Part shown: positions 15,788 through 26,167 of the stretch, in pieces | How the letters are laid out: every line of letters begins with the position of its first letter | Position numbering within the stretch: position 1 is the stretch's first letter | Source of the DNA: Miltoncostaea sp963823515 | GTDB lineage: Bacteria; Actinomycetota; Thermoleophilia; Miltoncostaeales; Miltoncostaeaceae | Assembly: GCA_963823515.1 (NCBI GenBank) | Contig: CAWGMB010000002.1 | Location: forward strand, 248,001 to 312,000 | Reading direction: 5' to 3' | Length of the DNA stretch: 64,000 bases | Made by a program: the position numbers and the translations under genes | Notes under the pieces: generated by a model | Seen by the model: only the letters and a program-made list of their open reading frames with translations | What the model was told of the DNA's origin: nothing | Databases searched by the model: none

Positions 15788-17200
15788 CTACCCGGCCTTC
15801 AGGGTCGCGGCCTTCTCGACGGCCTCGCCGATGCCGCCGACCAGGAAGAAGGCCTCCTCGGGGAGGTCGTCGTGCTGGCCCTCAACGATCTCCTTGAAGC
15901 CGCGGATCGTCTCCGACAGCGGCACGTACGCGCCCGGACGGCCGGTGAAGGCCTCGGCCACGTGGAAGGGCTGGGAGAGGAAGCGCTCGATGCGGCGGGC
16001 GCGCGACACGGCGAGCTTCTGCTCGTCGGTGAGCTCGTCCACGCCGAGGATGGCGATGATGTCCTGGAGGTCCTTGTACTGCTGCAGGATCTCCTGGACG
16101 CGGGTCGCGACCCCGTAGTGCTCGGCGCCGACGCCGTCCTTGGAGAGGATGCGGCTGGTGGAGTCGAGCGGATCCACGGCCGGGTAGATGCCCTTCTCCG
16201 AGATGGCCCGCGAGAGCACCGTGGTGGCGTCGAGGTGGGCGAACGACGCGGCCGGGGCCGGGTCGGTGAGGTCGTCGGCGGGGACGTAGATGGCCTGCAC
16301 CGAGGTGACCGACCCGGACCGGGTCGAGGTGATCCGCTCCTGCAGGTCACCCATCTCGCTCTGGAGGGTCGGCTGGTAACCCACGGCGGAGGGCATGCGG
16401 CCCAGGAGCGCGGAGACCTCGGAGCCGGCCTGCACGAAGCGGAAGATGTTGTCCACGAACAGGAGGACGTCCTGTCCGCCCTGGTCGCGGAAGTACTCGG
16501 CCATCGTCAGGCCGGAGAGGGCCACGCGCAGGCGGGCTCCCGGCGGCTCGTTCATCTGGCCGTACACGAGCGCGGTCTTGTCGATGACCCCACTCTCCTT
16601 CATCTCCAGCCAGAGGTCGTTGCCCTCGCGGGTGCGCTCGCCGACGCCGGCGAACACCGACAGGCCGCCGTGCTCCTGGGCGATGTTGTTGATCAGCTCC
16701 TGGATGAGCACCGTCTTGCCCACGCCGGCGCCGCCGAAGAGGCCGATCTTGCCGCCCTTCACGTACGGGGCGAGCAGGTCGACGACCTTGATGCCGGTCT
16801 CGAAGATCTCCTCGGTGGGGTTGAGCTGGTCGAAGGCCGGCGCCTTGCGGTGGATCGGCCAGCGCTCGCCCTCGCCCACGTCGGCGCCCTCGTCGATCGT
16901 GTCGCCGAGAACGTTGAAGATGCGACCGAGCGTGCGCTCGCCCACCGGAACCGAGATCGGGGCCCCGGTGTCGGTGACCGAGGTGCCACGGGCGAGGCCG
17001 TCGGTGGTGTCGAAGGCGACCGCGCGCACGCGGTTGTCGCCCAGGTGCTGCTGCACCTCGGCCACCAGCGCCGGGGCATCCGAGCCGCGGTCGATCTCGA
17101 TCGCGTTGTAGATGCTCGGCAGCCCGTCCGGGAAGTGGGCGTCGATCACCACCCCCTTGATCTCGATGATCGTGCCGGTGCTTCGAGCGTCGTCAGACAT
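15788..17200 (-). CDS. atpD: F-type ATP synthase subunit beta
   Basis: A 470-residue catalytic subunit of F1. The Walker A loop GLFGGAGVGKTVLIQELINN, the catalytic glutamate context VFAGVGERTREGNDL, Walker B LLFVDNIFRFVQAGSEVSAL and the adenine-binding PAPAASFAHLDA signature are all present. The ATG at 17200 follows GAGGAGAG. Length is normal for the family. It lies between gamma and epsilon in the standard operon order. Confidence 0.98.
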   Translation of the reverse strand: MSDDARSTGTIIEIKGVVIDAHFPDGLPSIYNAIEIDRGSDAPALVAEVQQHLGDNRVRAVAFDTTDGLARGTSVTDTGAPISVPVGERTLGRIFNVLGDTIDEGADVGEGERWPIHRKAPAFDQLNPTEEIFETGIKVVDLLAPYVKGGKIGLFGGAGVGKTVLIQELINNIAQEHGGLSVFAGVGERTREGNDLWLEMKESGVIDKTALVYGQMNEPPGARLRVALSGLTMAEYFRDQGGQDVLLFVDNIFRFVQAGSEVSALLGRMPSAVGYQPTLQSEMGDLQERITSTRSGSVTSVQAIYVPADDLTDPAPAASFAHLDATTVLSRAISEKGIYPAVDPLDSTSRILSKDGVGAEHYGVATRVQEILQQYKDLQDIIAILGVDELTDEQKLAVSRARRIERFLSQPFHVAEAFTGRPGAYVPLSETIRGFKEIVEGQHDDLPEEAFFLVGGIGEAVEKAATLKAG

Positions 17201-17229
17201 TCTTGAGATCTCTCCTCGGGGCTGGTGCG

Positions 17230-18132
17230 TTACTGGAGGGCGTCGGCGCCCGCGACCACTTCCAGGATCTCCTGGGTGATGGCCGCCTGGCGGGCACGGT
17301 TCATGGCGAGCGTGAGGTCGTCGATCAGCGCGCCGGCGTTGTCCGTGGCGTTGCGCATCGCGGTGCGGCGGGCCGCCAGCTCGGAGGCCGCGCTCTCCAG
17401 CAGTGCGCGGAAGATGGTGGTGTAGAGGAAGTCGGGCAGCAGCTTGCCGAGGAACTCCTCGGCGTCGGGCTCGAAGATCGCGACGCCCGAGCGCGTCTCG
17501 CGCTCGCCCCCCCCGCCCTCGCCGTCCTCGTCGAAGACGACGACCCGCTCCACGGGCAGCAGCCGCTCGGTGGAGACGGACTGCTCGAGCACCGACTTGA
17601 ATGCGTTGTAGACGATGACGACGCGGTTGACGTCGCCGGAGGTGAAGCGCCGCACCAGGTGCTCGGTGACCTGCTCGGCGTCGGCGAAGGTCGGCTCGAC
17701 CGAGAACCCCCGGAAGGAGCGGTCGATGGTCATCCCGCGGAACGCGATGGTGCCCGCGCCCTTCTTGCCCACCGTCGTGAACTCCACGTCGGTGAAGCCC
17801 TGCGCGCGCAGGTCGTCGGCGACGCCGAAGGCCTGGCGGACGATGTTGACGTTGAACGCGCCGGCCAGGCCGCGGTCTCCGGTGATCGCGACGACGACCG
17901 CCGTCCCCTCCGCCGGACGCTCCTCCAGCAGCGCGAGACCCTTGGCGCCGCCGCTCTGGCGGGCCGCCTGCGCCATCAGCCGCCGCATCGCGGCAGCGTA
18001 GGGGCGCAGCGCCTCGATGTTCTCCTGCGCGTGGCGCATCTTGGCCGAGGCCACCAGCTCCATGGCGCGGGTGATCTTGCGCGTGTTGCGGACGGATTCG
18101 ATCCGCCGCTTGATGTCGCGGGTGGTCGCCAT
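17230..18132 (-). CDS. atpG: F-type ATP synthase subunit gamma
   Basis: A 300-residue central-stalk subunit. The N-terminal helix TTRDIKRRIESVRNTRKITR and AMELVASAKMRHAQ, and the C-terminal helix MRNATDNAGALIDDLTLAMN and ARQAAITQEILEVVAGA, form the coiled coil that turns inside alpha3beta3. The middle region includes GDRGLAGAFNVNIVRQAF. An acidic insert near residue 200 (FDEDGEGGGGERE) is longer than in many homologues. It lies six bases after atpA. Confidence 0.97.
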   Translation of the reverse strand: MATTRDIKRRIESVRNTRKITRAMELVASAKMRHAQENIEALRPYAAAMRRLMAQAARQSGGAKGLALLEERPAEGTAVVVAITGDRGLAGAFNVNIVRQAFGVADDLRAQGFTDVEFTTVGKKGAGTIAFRGMTIDRSFRGFSVEPTFADAEQVTEHLVRRFTSGDVNRVVIVYNAFKSVLEQSVSTERLLPVERVVVFDEDGEGGGGERETRSGVAIFEPDAEEFLGKLLPDFLYTTIFRALLESAASELAARRTAMRNATDNAGALIDDLTLAMNRARQAAITQEILEVVAGADALQ

Positions 18133-18138
18133 AGGTGC

Positions 18139-19725
<1,587 letters not shown>

Positions 19726-19777
19726 ACGGGGGTGGTCACCTTTCTCAGCTCAGGTCGGATTGCGTGTCGCGCGCGCA

Positions 19778-20329
19778 TCAGCTGGTCACGGCCGAGTCGA
19801 TCCGGCTCGACAGCAGGGCCTCGCGGAGCTCGTCGATGCGGTGGCGCAAGGAGGCGTCCACCACCGACTCGCCGACCTGCAGCACGAGGCCGCCGACGAT
19901 CTCCGGGTTGACCGACTCGGAGAGGTCGATCTCGGCTCCGGTCTTCTCCTTGATCTGCGCCACGATGCGCTCGCGCAGGTCGTCGGGCAGAGGTACGGCC
20001 GTGATCGCCCGTACCTCGAGCCGTCCCGCGGCGGCGGCGACCCGGCTCTCGAACGCGTCGAGGATGTCCGGGAACTCCGCCATCCGGCCACGGTCGAGCA
20101 GCACCTGCAGGACGTTCGCCACCACGGGCGCGGAGCCCTCGGTGAGACGGGAGACGATGGCCTTCTTCGCCGGGGTGTCGATGTTCGGGTCCTCGAGGAC
20201 CGCCCGGAGGTCCTGCGAGCCGGCGACGGCGTCCGCGAACGACCTCAGGTCACGACCGACGTCGTCGACCGCCTTGAGGTCGGTGGCGGCCTCGAACACC
20301 GCCTCGGCGTAGGTGGCGGCGACGCTCAC
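19778..20329 (-). CDS. atpH: F-type ATP synthase subunit delta
   Basis: A 183-residue peripheral stator subunit that links F1 alpha to the b subunit. The N-terminus SVAATYAEAVFEAATDLKAV and the C-terminal QVGESVVDASLRHRIDELRE are characteristic. The GTG start at 20329 overlaps the TGA of atpF, implying coupled translation. The length is that of the separate delta subunit, not the fused b-delta form seen in some Actinobacteria. Confidence 0.95.
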   Translation of the reverse strand: MSVAATYAEAVFEAATDLKAVDDVGRDLRSFADAVAGSQDLRAVLEDPNIDTPAKKAIVSRLTEGSAPVVANVLQVLLDRGRMAEFPDILDAFESRVAAAAGRLEVRAITAVPLPDDLRERIVAQIKEKTGAEIDLSESVNPEIVGGLVLQVGESVVDASLRHRIDELREALLSSRIDSAVTS

Positions 20330-20913
20330 GAGGTGCTCGTACCCCCGTTGGGGGAGAGCGACGAGAGATCGGCCTCGGAGATGGCCTCCTCGATCAGCCT
20401 GCGGTGCTCGGCCTCGGTGAGGGTGCTCCGCGAGACCTTCTCGGCAGCGGCGAGGGCGAGCGTGACGACCTCGTCGCGCAGCCCGCCGGCAGCCTGCCGG
20501 ACCTCCGCCTGGATCTGGACCTCGGCGTCGTTGATGACCCGCTCGCGCTGGATCTGGCCGTCGGCCAGCAGTTCTGCGCGCTGACGGTCGCCCTCCTTGC
20601 GACCCTGCTCGCGCAGGGAGTCGGCCTCCTTGCGAGCGTCCACGAGGCGGGCCTTGTAGTCCTCCAGCATCGTGGTCGCCTCGTCCCGGCTGCGCTCGAC
20701 CTCTTCGAGGCTCTGCTCGATGTGGGCGCGGCGCTTCTCGATCGCCTCGCCCAGCGGGCCGAACACGTACTTCTTCATGATGAGCAACGTGATGCCGAAC
20801 ATCACGAGCGTCCAGATCATCAGCCCAGGGCTGATCGCGAGGAGCGGGTTGTCGCTCTCCTCGGCTGCGGCCTGGAGCGGCAGCTGTTGCGCGTACGCGA
20901 GCAGTGAGACCAT
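20326..20913 (-). CDS. atpF: F-type ATP synthase subunit b
   Basis: A 195-residue stator subunit. One transmembrane helix at about residues 28-48 (SPGLMIWTLVMFGITLLIMK) is followed by a long charged coiled coil (GPLGEAIEKRRAHIEQSLEE, RSRDEATTMLEDYKARLVDA) that dimerises and reaches F1. It starts with ATG at 20913, twelve bases after atpE. Confidence 0.95.
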   Translation of the reverse strand: MVSLLAYAQQLPLQAAAEESDNPLLAISPGLMIWTLVMFGITLLIMKKYVFGPLGEAIEKRRAHIEQSLEEVERSRDEATTMLEDYKARLVDARKEADSLREQGRKEGDRQRAELLADGQIQRERVINDAEVQIQAEVRQAAGGLRDEVVTLALAAAEKVSRSTLTEAEHRRLIEEAISEADLSSLSPNGGTSTS

Positions 20914-20925
20914 CAGATGCCCGAT

Positions 20926-21165
20926 CTAGCCGATGAAGAAGGCGACGAAGCCCATCAGCAGCGCGTAGAACACGATGGCCTCGGTGAGGGCCAGGCCGAG
21001 GAACATCAGCGAGGTCAGCTCGCCGCGCAGCTCGGGCTGACGACCGACGGCCTCGACCGTCTTGCCCATCAGGTAGCCCACGCCGATACCCGGGCCGATC
21101 GCGCCGAACGCGGTGGCCAGGCCGAGGGCCAGGACCTTTGCTGCGTCCTCGATGTTGCCTTCCAT
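20926..21165 (-). CDS. atpE: F-type ATP synthase subunit c
   Basis: A 79-residue hairpin of two transmembrane helices. Helix 1 has the glycine-rich GAIGPGIGVGYLMGK; the polar loop is GRQPELRGELT; helix 2 carries the ion-carrying glutamate at residue 62 (LALTEAIVFYALL). The glutamate is followed by alanine and no glutamine stands at the matching helix-1 position, so proton coupling is more likely than sodium (inference). The ATG follows AAAAGGAGCAAGAG, a strong ribosome binding site in keeping with the need for many copies. Confidence 0.97.
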   Translation of the reverse strand: MEGNIEDAAKVLALGLATAFGAIGPGIGVGYLMGKTVEAVGRQPELRGELTSLMFLGLALTEAIVFYALLMGFVAFFIG

Positions 21166-21186
21166 CTCTCTTGCTCCTTTTGGTTG

Positions 21187-22053
21187 TTAGTGCGAGGACC
21201 CGACGGCGAAGCCGATGTAGATGCCGCTGAGCATCGCGAAGATGAACGCCTGGAGTCCGGCGATCAGAAGCCACTCGAAGCACCAGAAGAACACCCCGAC
21301 CGGGATGGCCAGCAGCCCGGCGAAGTTGCCGAGGAGCACCATGAAGCCGGCGGCCATGATGATCAGCAGATGGCCCGCCAGCAGGTTGGCGAAGAGCCGG
21401 ACCGAGAGGCTGACCAGCCGCAGGATCTGCGAGAGGACCTCGATCACGAAGATCATGGGCTGGATGGCCCGTGGCGCGTCGGGGACCATGGTCTTGAGAT
21501 ATCCGCCGACGCCGTGCGCCTTGACGCCCTCGTAGTTGTAGACGATGAAGGTCACGGCCGTCAGCGCGAGCGTGACGTTGATGTTCGCCGTCGCCGCGTA
21601 CAGCCCGAGGTCGGGGATGCCGAGCGGGAACGTGCCCGAGTGCGGCGCCACCGGCAGCGGAATGAAGCTGACCAGGTTGCTCACCAGGATGAAGAGGAAG
21701 AGCGTCGCCACGTACGGGAAATAGCGGGCGTAGACCTTCTCGGTGAGCGTCGGGCGCGCGATCTGGTTCTCGGTGAACTCGTACGCCATCTCGACCACGT
21801 TCTGCGCCTTGTTCGGGCGCATCGTGAGCCCCCCGCGGATCACGAGCCCCATGGCGAGGCAGATGACCATGGCGAGGAAGAGGTAGAAGACGGCCTTGTT
21901 GATCGACATGTCGATCGGGCCCAGCTCGATCGAGATCCAGGGGTCGAGCGCGAACTCGTCGGAGGGGTCGAACTCGCCGCCGGATCCGAAGGCGGCGCCG
22001 GGTATCAGGAGCAGGGACGCGAGCGCGGCGAAGGCCGCGAGGCGGAGCCTCAT
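21187..22053 (-). CDS. atpB: F-type ATP synthase subunit a
   Basis: A 288-residue integral membrane subunit forming the proton half-channels. It begins with a signal-like hydrophobic stretch (RLRLAAFAALASLLLIPGAA) and an acidic periplasmic segment. The essential arginine is in SLSVRLFANLLAGHL, followed by the last helices with QAFIFAMLSGIYIGFAV. Two starts are possible: ATG at 22053 with GAGGG upstream, or the in-frame GTG at 22065 that overlaps the atpI stop as GTGA. Confidence 0.95.
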   Translation of the reverse strand: MRLRLAAFAALASLLLIPGAAFGSGGEFDPSDEFALDPWISIELGPIDMSINKAVFYLFLAMVICLAMGLVIRGGLTMRPNKAQNVVEMAYEFTENQIARPTLTEKVYARYFPYVATLFLFILVSNLVSFIPLPVAPHSGTFPLGIPDLGLYAATANINVTLALTAVTFIVYNYEGVKAHGVGGYLKTMVPDAPRAIQPMIFVIEVLSQILRLVSLSVRLFANLLAGHLLIIMAAGFMVLLGNFAGLLAIPVGVFFWCFEWLLIAGLQAFIFAMLSGIYIGFAVGSSH

Positions 22054-22061
22054 GGCGGCCC

Positions 22062-22412
22062 TCACTGCCCGATGCCCTTGACGGGCGTGCGCGTGCGCGA
22101 CGCGTAGAGCGCCGTGCGGCCGAGCAGGTCGAAGGTGAAGCACGTGATGAACACACCTGCGGCGATCAGACCTGCCTCCTCCGAGTAGCGCAGAGCGATG
22201 ACGAACAGGACGAGGGCCGTGAGCCAGGCCCGGGCGATGAAGGACACGCCCGACATACCGACGGCCGCCGTCGCCGAGAGCCCGAACGACCAGCGCGCGG
22301 TCGCGTTCGAGATGCCCCAGTTGACGCACCAGAGGATGAAGCCGATCAGCCAGCCGCTCCAGTCGCCGCCGGCGAGCAGCACGATCGGGAGCGTGAGCAC
22401 GCCCACGATCAA
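22062..22412 (-). CDS. atpI: ATP synthase subunit I-like membrane protein
   Basis: At least 116 residues with four hydrophobic segments (VGVLTLPIVLLAGGDWSGWL, GFILWCVNWGISNATARWSF, ARAWLTALVLFVIALRY, AAGVFITCFTFDLLGRTALY). Its place before atpB and its pattern match the poorly conserved subunit I, proposed to assist c-ring assembly or Mg/Ca supply. The first normal start is TTG at 22412, but the frame upstream clearly continues as protein (PETAQAATVYEPTPVRRALL) up to a TGA at 22508-22506. The only starts there would be CTG at 22487 or ATC at 22505; GGAGG lies seven bases before the ATC. Confidence 0.75.
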   Translation of the reverse strand: MIVGVLTLPIVLLAGGDWSGWLIGFILWCVNWGISNATARWSFGLSATAAVGMSGVSFIARAWLTALVLFVIALRYSEEAGLIAAGVFITCFTFDLLGRTALYASRTRTPVKGIGQ

Positions 22413-22505
22413 CCCGATGCCGGAGAGGAGCGCCCTGCGAACCGGCGTGGGCTCGTAGACGGTCGCAGCCTGAGCGGTCTCAGGCAGAGGGGGGTGCGGT
22501 GTGAT

Positions 22506-22772
22506 TCAGGGTCCTCCGAGTGGATCCGGGCCACAGCCCACCGACAGCGCAGTGCGTCGTCCGCGGGGCGGGGTCAATATACCGGCGCGAGCGCGGCGGT
22601 GGGACGCTCCGCGGCCCGCGTATGACGATCGTCCCGCCGGATCGGCCCCGCCGCGAGGGATCCGGCCGAATACGGCGAAATCACCGATGCGATGTCGTCC
22701 TCGCCGAGAACCCGCCCGACCCCGCCTTTCGGCCAGTTGCCGCCTGGACCTCCGGCGACCAGGATCGGCCCG
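22506..22772. other. Intergenic region upstream of the ATP synthase operon
   Basis: About 270 bases without a supported gene, between divergent atpI and the secreted-protein gene. The only AT-rich spot is 22576-22581, reading TATATT on the minus strand, a good -10 for the ATP synthase operon although no -35 is visible. An ATG at 22692 opens the frame of the downstream gene early, but the added residues look non-genic. Confidence 0.35.
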
Positions 22773-24162
22773 GTGATCCCATTCTGGACCCTTCACTCCA
22801 GCCTCGGAGCGCTTGTCCTCGCGGGCCTGGCCGTCGCGGCGATCCCCGGCGACGCCGACGCGAGGATGACAGTACTCGACGACGAGGCCGCCACGATCAC
22901 GCGCGCGATCGCCGTCCAGCCGGGCGGCGGCTCGGGCCTGCGGCTCGACGACAACCTCTTCCAGCTGCCGTCGATCCCACCCGTCCTGCCGGCCTCGCGC
23001 CAGGTCGCGCGCGTGTCCGGCGCGACCCCCGCCGACTCGGCACCCGCCCTGATCGGCCGAGGGCCCTACGGGATGGCCTCGCTGCTGCGCCACCGGGTCC
23101 GCAGCTCCGGCGCGCACCGCGTCCTGATCGACGACCTCGGGCCCGCGTTCGCCGGCGACGAGGGCGACGATCTCGCGACCGCACTGCTCATCCTCTCCAG
23201 GGAGCACCCCTGGTACGCCCGCTCGGGCGTCTCGCGGCGCGTCAACGTCTACGTCTCCTCGCCGGGCGCCGTGCTGGCCGACCCGGCCCTCGCGGGTGCG
23301 CGCAGGGCGATCGCGCGCAGCGGGGGCGTCTGGCTGAAGACCTTCGCCGGCGAGACCACCTGGGAGCCGGCCGAGTGGCTCGCCTGGCCCTCCGAGGCCG
23401 TCGCCCAGACGGCCGCCGCCGGCACGAGCGTCTCGCGGGTGCACGTGGTCTTCTCCGGGGGCGTCGCGCAGGCGTCGACCTGGTCGCTGGCGCGGGCGGG
23501 CAGCGCATGCGCCGTGCTGGGCAACGGCCCGGGCGCCTACCGCCTGGGCGCCGACGTGACCGACTTCGTCACCGAGTACCGCAGGAGCTTCCCGGCCCCC
23601 GCCAACTGGAAGAAGCCGACCGCGGGGTGCACCGGGGTCCCGTCGCTCGGACTCTCGGGCGCACGCGGGCTCGACTCCGCCACCGACATGGAGGACTCCG
23701 GCCTGGAGATCCCCGAGGGCGGCCTGATCACCCCTCCCCTGCCGGCCGGCGAGCCCGCCCAGCTGACGCTGCAGCTCGACCCCGACCCGCTCGGCCTCGC
23801 GGCCGCGCTCGAGATGCCCCCGGAGGCCTTCTGGACCGCCGCCCGGGCGCGGCTCCAGGTGCGCGCGCCCGGCGTCGCGACCGACGTGCTGCTCGAGGGC
23901 GACGGCGTCGCGCGCATCGACTTCACCCCGACCGCCCCCGGCCCCGTCACCATGCGCCTGGTGGTCGGCCAGGAGGCGCTCGCGCGCGGCCTCGGGGGCG
24001 AGCCGGAGGTGGTCGGGCCGCTCCACGTCGCGAGCGCGGACCCCGACCTGATCCAGCGCGTCGTGTCAGACCCCTCGGGATGGGCGCTTGTCGGTGCCCC
24101 TCGTGCAGCCCGGCGCGGCGCCGGGCAGCCCGGTCCTGGAGATCGTCCCTCCCCCGACCTGA
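22773..24162 (+). CDS. Secreted protein of unknown function, with an apparent frameshift near its end
   Basis: About 460 residues. From the GTG at 22773 the protein begins with a signal-like segment (LHSSLGALVLAGLAVAAIPG). The rest has no motif I recognise; it contains RVNVYVSSPGAVLADPALAG, HVVFSGGVAQASTWSLARAG, one cysteine pair and an Ig-like tail (VARIDFTPTAPGPVTMRLVV). Near 24079 the sensible reading leaves the frame: dropping one G from a GGG run gives DPSDGRLSVPLVQPGAAPGS and a stop at 24160-24162, whereas the uncorrected frame runs on antisense to the next gene to 25262. The gene has no partner on its strand. Confidence 0.6.
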
Positions 24163-24177
24163 TCCGCGGGGCGGGGC

Positions 24178-24198
24178 GGGTCCGCGCATCGCGGACCC
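24178..24198. terminator. Bidirectional hairpin between convergent genes
   Basis: GGGTCCGCG at 24178-24186, a CAT loop, and CGCGGACCC at 24190-24198 form a 9-base-pair stem in the 41-base gap between two convergent stop codons. It could end transcription from both sides. Confidence 0.6.
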
Positions 24199-24203
24199 CG
24201 CAT

Positions 24204-25331
24204 TCAGCGCTCGATGACCTCGCCGCGGCGCGCGCGGCCGAATCGGCTCTGCCGTACCAGCGTCACGACCGGCGTGCTGCGCCACTTCAGGATCTCCAGC
24301 ACGTAGACCATGTAGACCGAGGCGAGCACGGCCAGCAGGCCGACGCCCGCCAGCGTGAGCGTGCCCAGCAGGCGTACCCCGCCGTCGGGGTCGCGGTAGG
24401 GCACGAAGCGCAGCACGATGGCGACGAGGCCCATGAGGACGCACCAGGCGTACAGGGCGAGCACCGTCTTGCGCTGCCCCCAGCCGATGGTGAAGAAGCG
24501 GTGGTGGAAGTGGCTGCGGTCGGCCGAGTAGACCGGCAGGCCGTGCTTGATCCGCTTCATGATCACGAACGACGTGTCGAGGATCGGGATGGCGAGCACG
24601 AACAGCGGCGCCACGACGGCGATCGCCGCGGTGGTCTTCATAACCCCGTTGATGGCCACGCCCGCGATCACGAAGCCCAGCAGCATCGAGCCGCCGTCGC
24701 CCATGAACACCTTCGCGGGGTGGAAGTTGAAGACCAGGAACGCGGCACAGGCTCCCGCGAGGGCAGCGGCCATGATGGCCGGGTCGACGCGGCCGAGCGA
24801 GGCCGCGAGAAGGGCGAAGGTGGTGGCGCCGATCCCGGTGATCCCCGCGGCCAGCCCGTCCATGCCGTCGCTGAAGTTGATCATGTTCACGATCGCCACG
24901 AACCAGAGCACCGTGAGCGGGTACTGGGCGGGGCCGAGGTCTGCGACGCCGACGAAGGGCAGCGTGATGTGGTCGATGGTGAGGCCGGCCGAGACCGGGA
25001 CTGCCGCGCAGGCGACCTGGCCCACGAGCTTGACGGCCGGGCTGAGCCCCCAGATGTCGTCGACCATCCCCAGGCAGCAGATCAGGATCGCCCCGGCCAC
25101 GACGGCACGGGTCGCCGGGTCGTCGGGCAGGTAGTAGAGCACCGGCACCAGGAAGCCCAGGAGGATCGCGAGGCCCCCGAGCCGGGGGGTGGGCTCGCGG
25201 TGGATCCGGCGGTCGGACGGCTCGTCGACGGCGCCGACGAGGCGCGCGAGGCGCGCCGATAGGGGCGTCGTCCCCAGCACGATCAGAGCCGCGACGATCG
25301 CGCAGAGGGTGGGGATGAGGGTCGTTGTCAC
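24204..25331 (-). CDS. Undecaprenyl-phosphate N-acetylhexosamine-1-phosphate transferase, WecA/TagO-like
   Basis: A 375-residue polytopic protein of the MraY/WecA family. It has about eleven hydrophobic helices and the cytoplasmic motifs PTPRLGGLAILLGF, LGMVDDIWGLSP (Mg-binding aspartates), VNMINFSDGMDGLAAGI and the histidine-rich loop YSADRSHFHHRFFTIG typical of WecA rather than MraY. Such enzymes start O-antigen, teichoic-acid or arabinogalactan-type chains by moving a sugar-1-phosphate to undecaprenyl phosphate. The GTG at 25331 is used. The LCP ligase and Ugd at 5.5-8.7 kb could serve the same pathway. Confidence 0.9.
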   Translation of the reverse strand: MTTTLIPTLCAIVAALIVLGTTPLSARLARLVGAVDEPSDRRIHREPTPRLGGLAILLGFLVPVLYYLPDDPATRAVVAGAILICCLGMVDDIWGLSPAVKLVGQVACAAVPVSAGLTIDHITLPFVGVADLGPAQYPLTVLWFVAIVNMINFSDGMDGLAAGITGIGATTFALLAASLGRVDPAIMAAALAGACAAFLVFNFHPAKVFMGDGGSMLLGFVIAGVAINGVMKTTAAIAVVAPLFVLAIPILDTSFVIMKRIKHGLPVYSADRSHFHHRFFTIGWGQRKTVLALYAWCVLMGLVAIVLRFVPYRDPDGGVRLLGTLTLAGVGLLAVLASVYMVYVLEILKWRSTPVVTLVRQSRFGRARRGEVIER

Positions 25332-25360
25332 AACGTCGGGACCCGGGAGGGCCCACCAGC

Positions 25361-25390
25361 ATTCTAGGTGGGCGGGTCGGAGCCCTTCAA
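25361..25390 (-). promoter_or_regulatory. Promoter of the WecA-like gene
   Basis: On the minus strand TTGAAG (25390-25385) and TAGAAT (25366-25361) are separated by 18 bases, a good -35/-10 pair. The -10 overlaps the stop codon of the upstream SDR gene and lies about 30 bases before the GTG at 25331. Confidence 0.5.
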
Positions 25391-26167
25391 CGCGCGCCTG
25401 CGACGGTGCGTCTGGGCGGCCATCCAGACGATCGCCCGGCGCGGGAGCAGGCGGCTGCCCAGGAGGCTGACGCGGGCCACGACGCCCGTGGGCACGCGGC
25501 TGCGGCCGTGGGCGAGGGCCCGCCAGGTCGACCGGACGACGAGGTCAACGTCGTCGAACGGCACCCCGCGCGGCGTGGTGCCGCCCTCCGCCGACATCGT
25601 GAACTCGGTGCGGGTCGGGCCCGGGCAGACGGCGATCGCCCGCACGCCGGTGCCGCGCAGCTCTGCGGCGACGGCCTCGGTCAGGTGCAGCTCGAACGCC
25701 TTGGTCGCGGCGTAGGTCGCCATGAAGGGCACCGGCTGCCAGGCCGCCGCAGAGCTGAGCACCACGAGGGCCCCCGCGCCGCGCGCGACCATGCCCGGCA
25801 GCACGTGGGCCGCCAGATCCACGACGGCGACGCAGTTGAGCCGGACCATCTCGGCCGCTCGCGCGCGATCAAGGGTCGCGAAGGCGCCCGACGTGCCGAA
25901 GCCGGCGTTCAGCACCGCCACCTCCAGGGCGCCGCCCGCCTCGTCGATCGCGTCGCGGCAGGCCGACAGCCCCTCCCGGGTGGCGAGGTCGGCGACCACC
26001 ACGCGCGTCGGCACCCCGTGCTCCCGCAGGGCCCACTCGGCGAGCTCCCGCAGGCGCTCCTCGCGGCGCGCCACCACGATCAGGGGATGGCCGCGCGAGG
26101 CCAGGCTCTCGGCGAACGCCCGGCCCAGACCCGAGGAGGCGCCCGTCACCACCGCGGGTCCCCGCAT
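25364..26167 (-). CDS. Short-chain dehydrogenase/reductase
   Basis: A 267-residue Rossmann-fold oxidoreductase. NAD(P)-binding VVTGASSGLGRAFAESLASR, the NAG motif VAVLNAGFGTSG, the catalytic serine in VVLSSAAAWQPVP and the YxxxK motif YAATKAF are all present. After about residue 190 it has CPGPTRTEF. The substrate is not evident. A basic C-terminal tail (HRRRRALKG) is unusual. The ATG at 26167 overlaps the upp stop as TGATG; a GTG one codon earlier is equally possible. Confidence 0.88.
   Translation of the reverse strand: MRGPAVVTGASSGLGRAFAESLASRGHPLIVVARREERLRELAEWALREHGVPTRVVVADLATREGLSACRDAIDEAGGALEVAVLNAGFGTSGAFATLDRARAAEMVRLNCVAVVDLAAHVLPGMVARGAGALVVLSSAAAWQPVPFMATYAATKAFELHLTEAVAAELRGTGVRAIAVCPGPTRTEFTMSAEGGTTPRGVPFDDVDLVVRSTWRALAHGRSRVPTGVVARVSLLGSRLLPRRAIVWMAAQTHRRRRALKGSDPPT

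Noticed and set aside
22501..22512. TGATTCAGG near the atpI start, like the element termini
   Set aside because: Nine bases only, no inverted partner and no shared core.
22692..25262. An 856-codon plus-strand gene
   Set aside because: Its 3' half is antisense to the WecA-like gene; a one-base correction gives a natural end at 24162.
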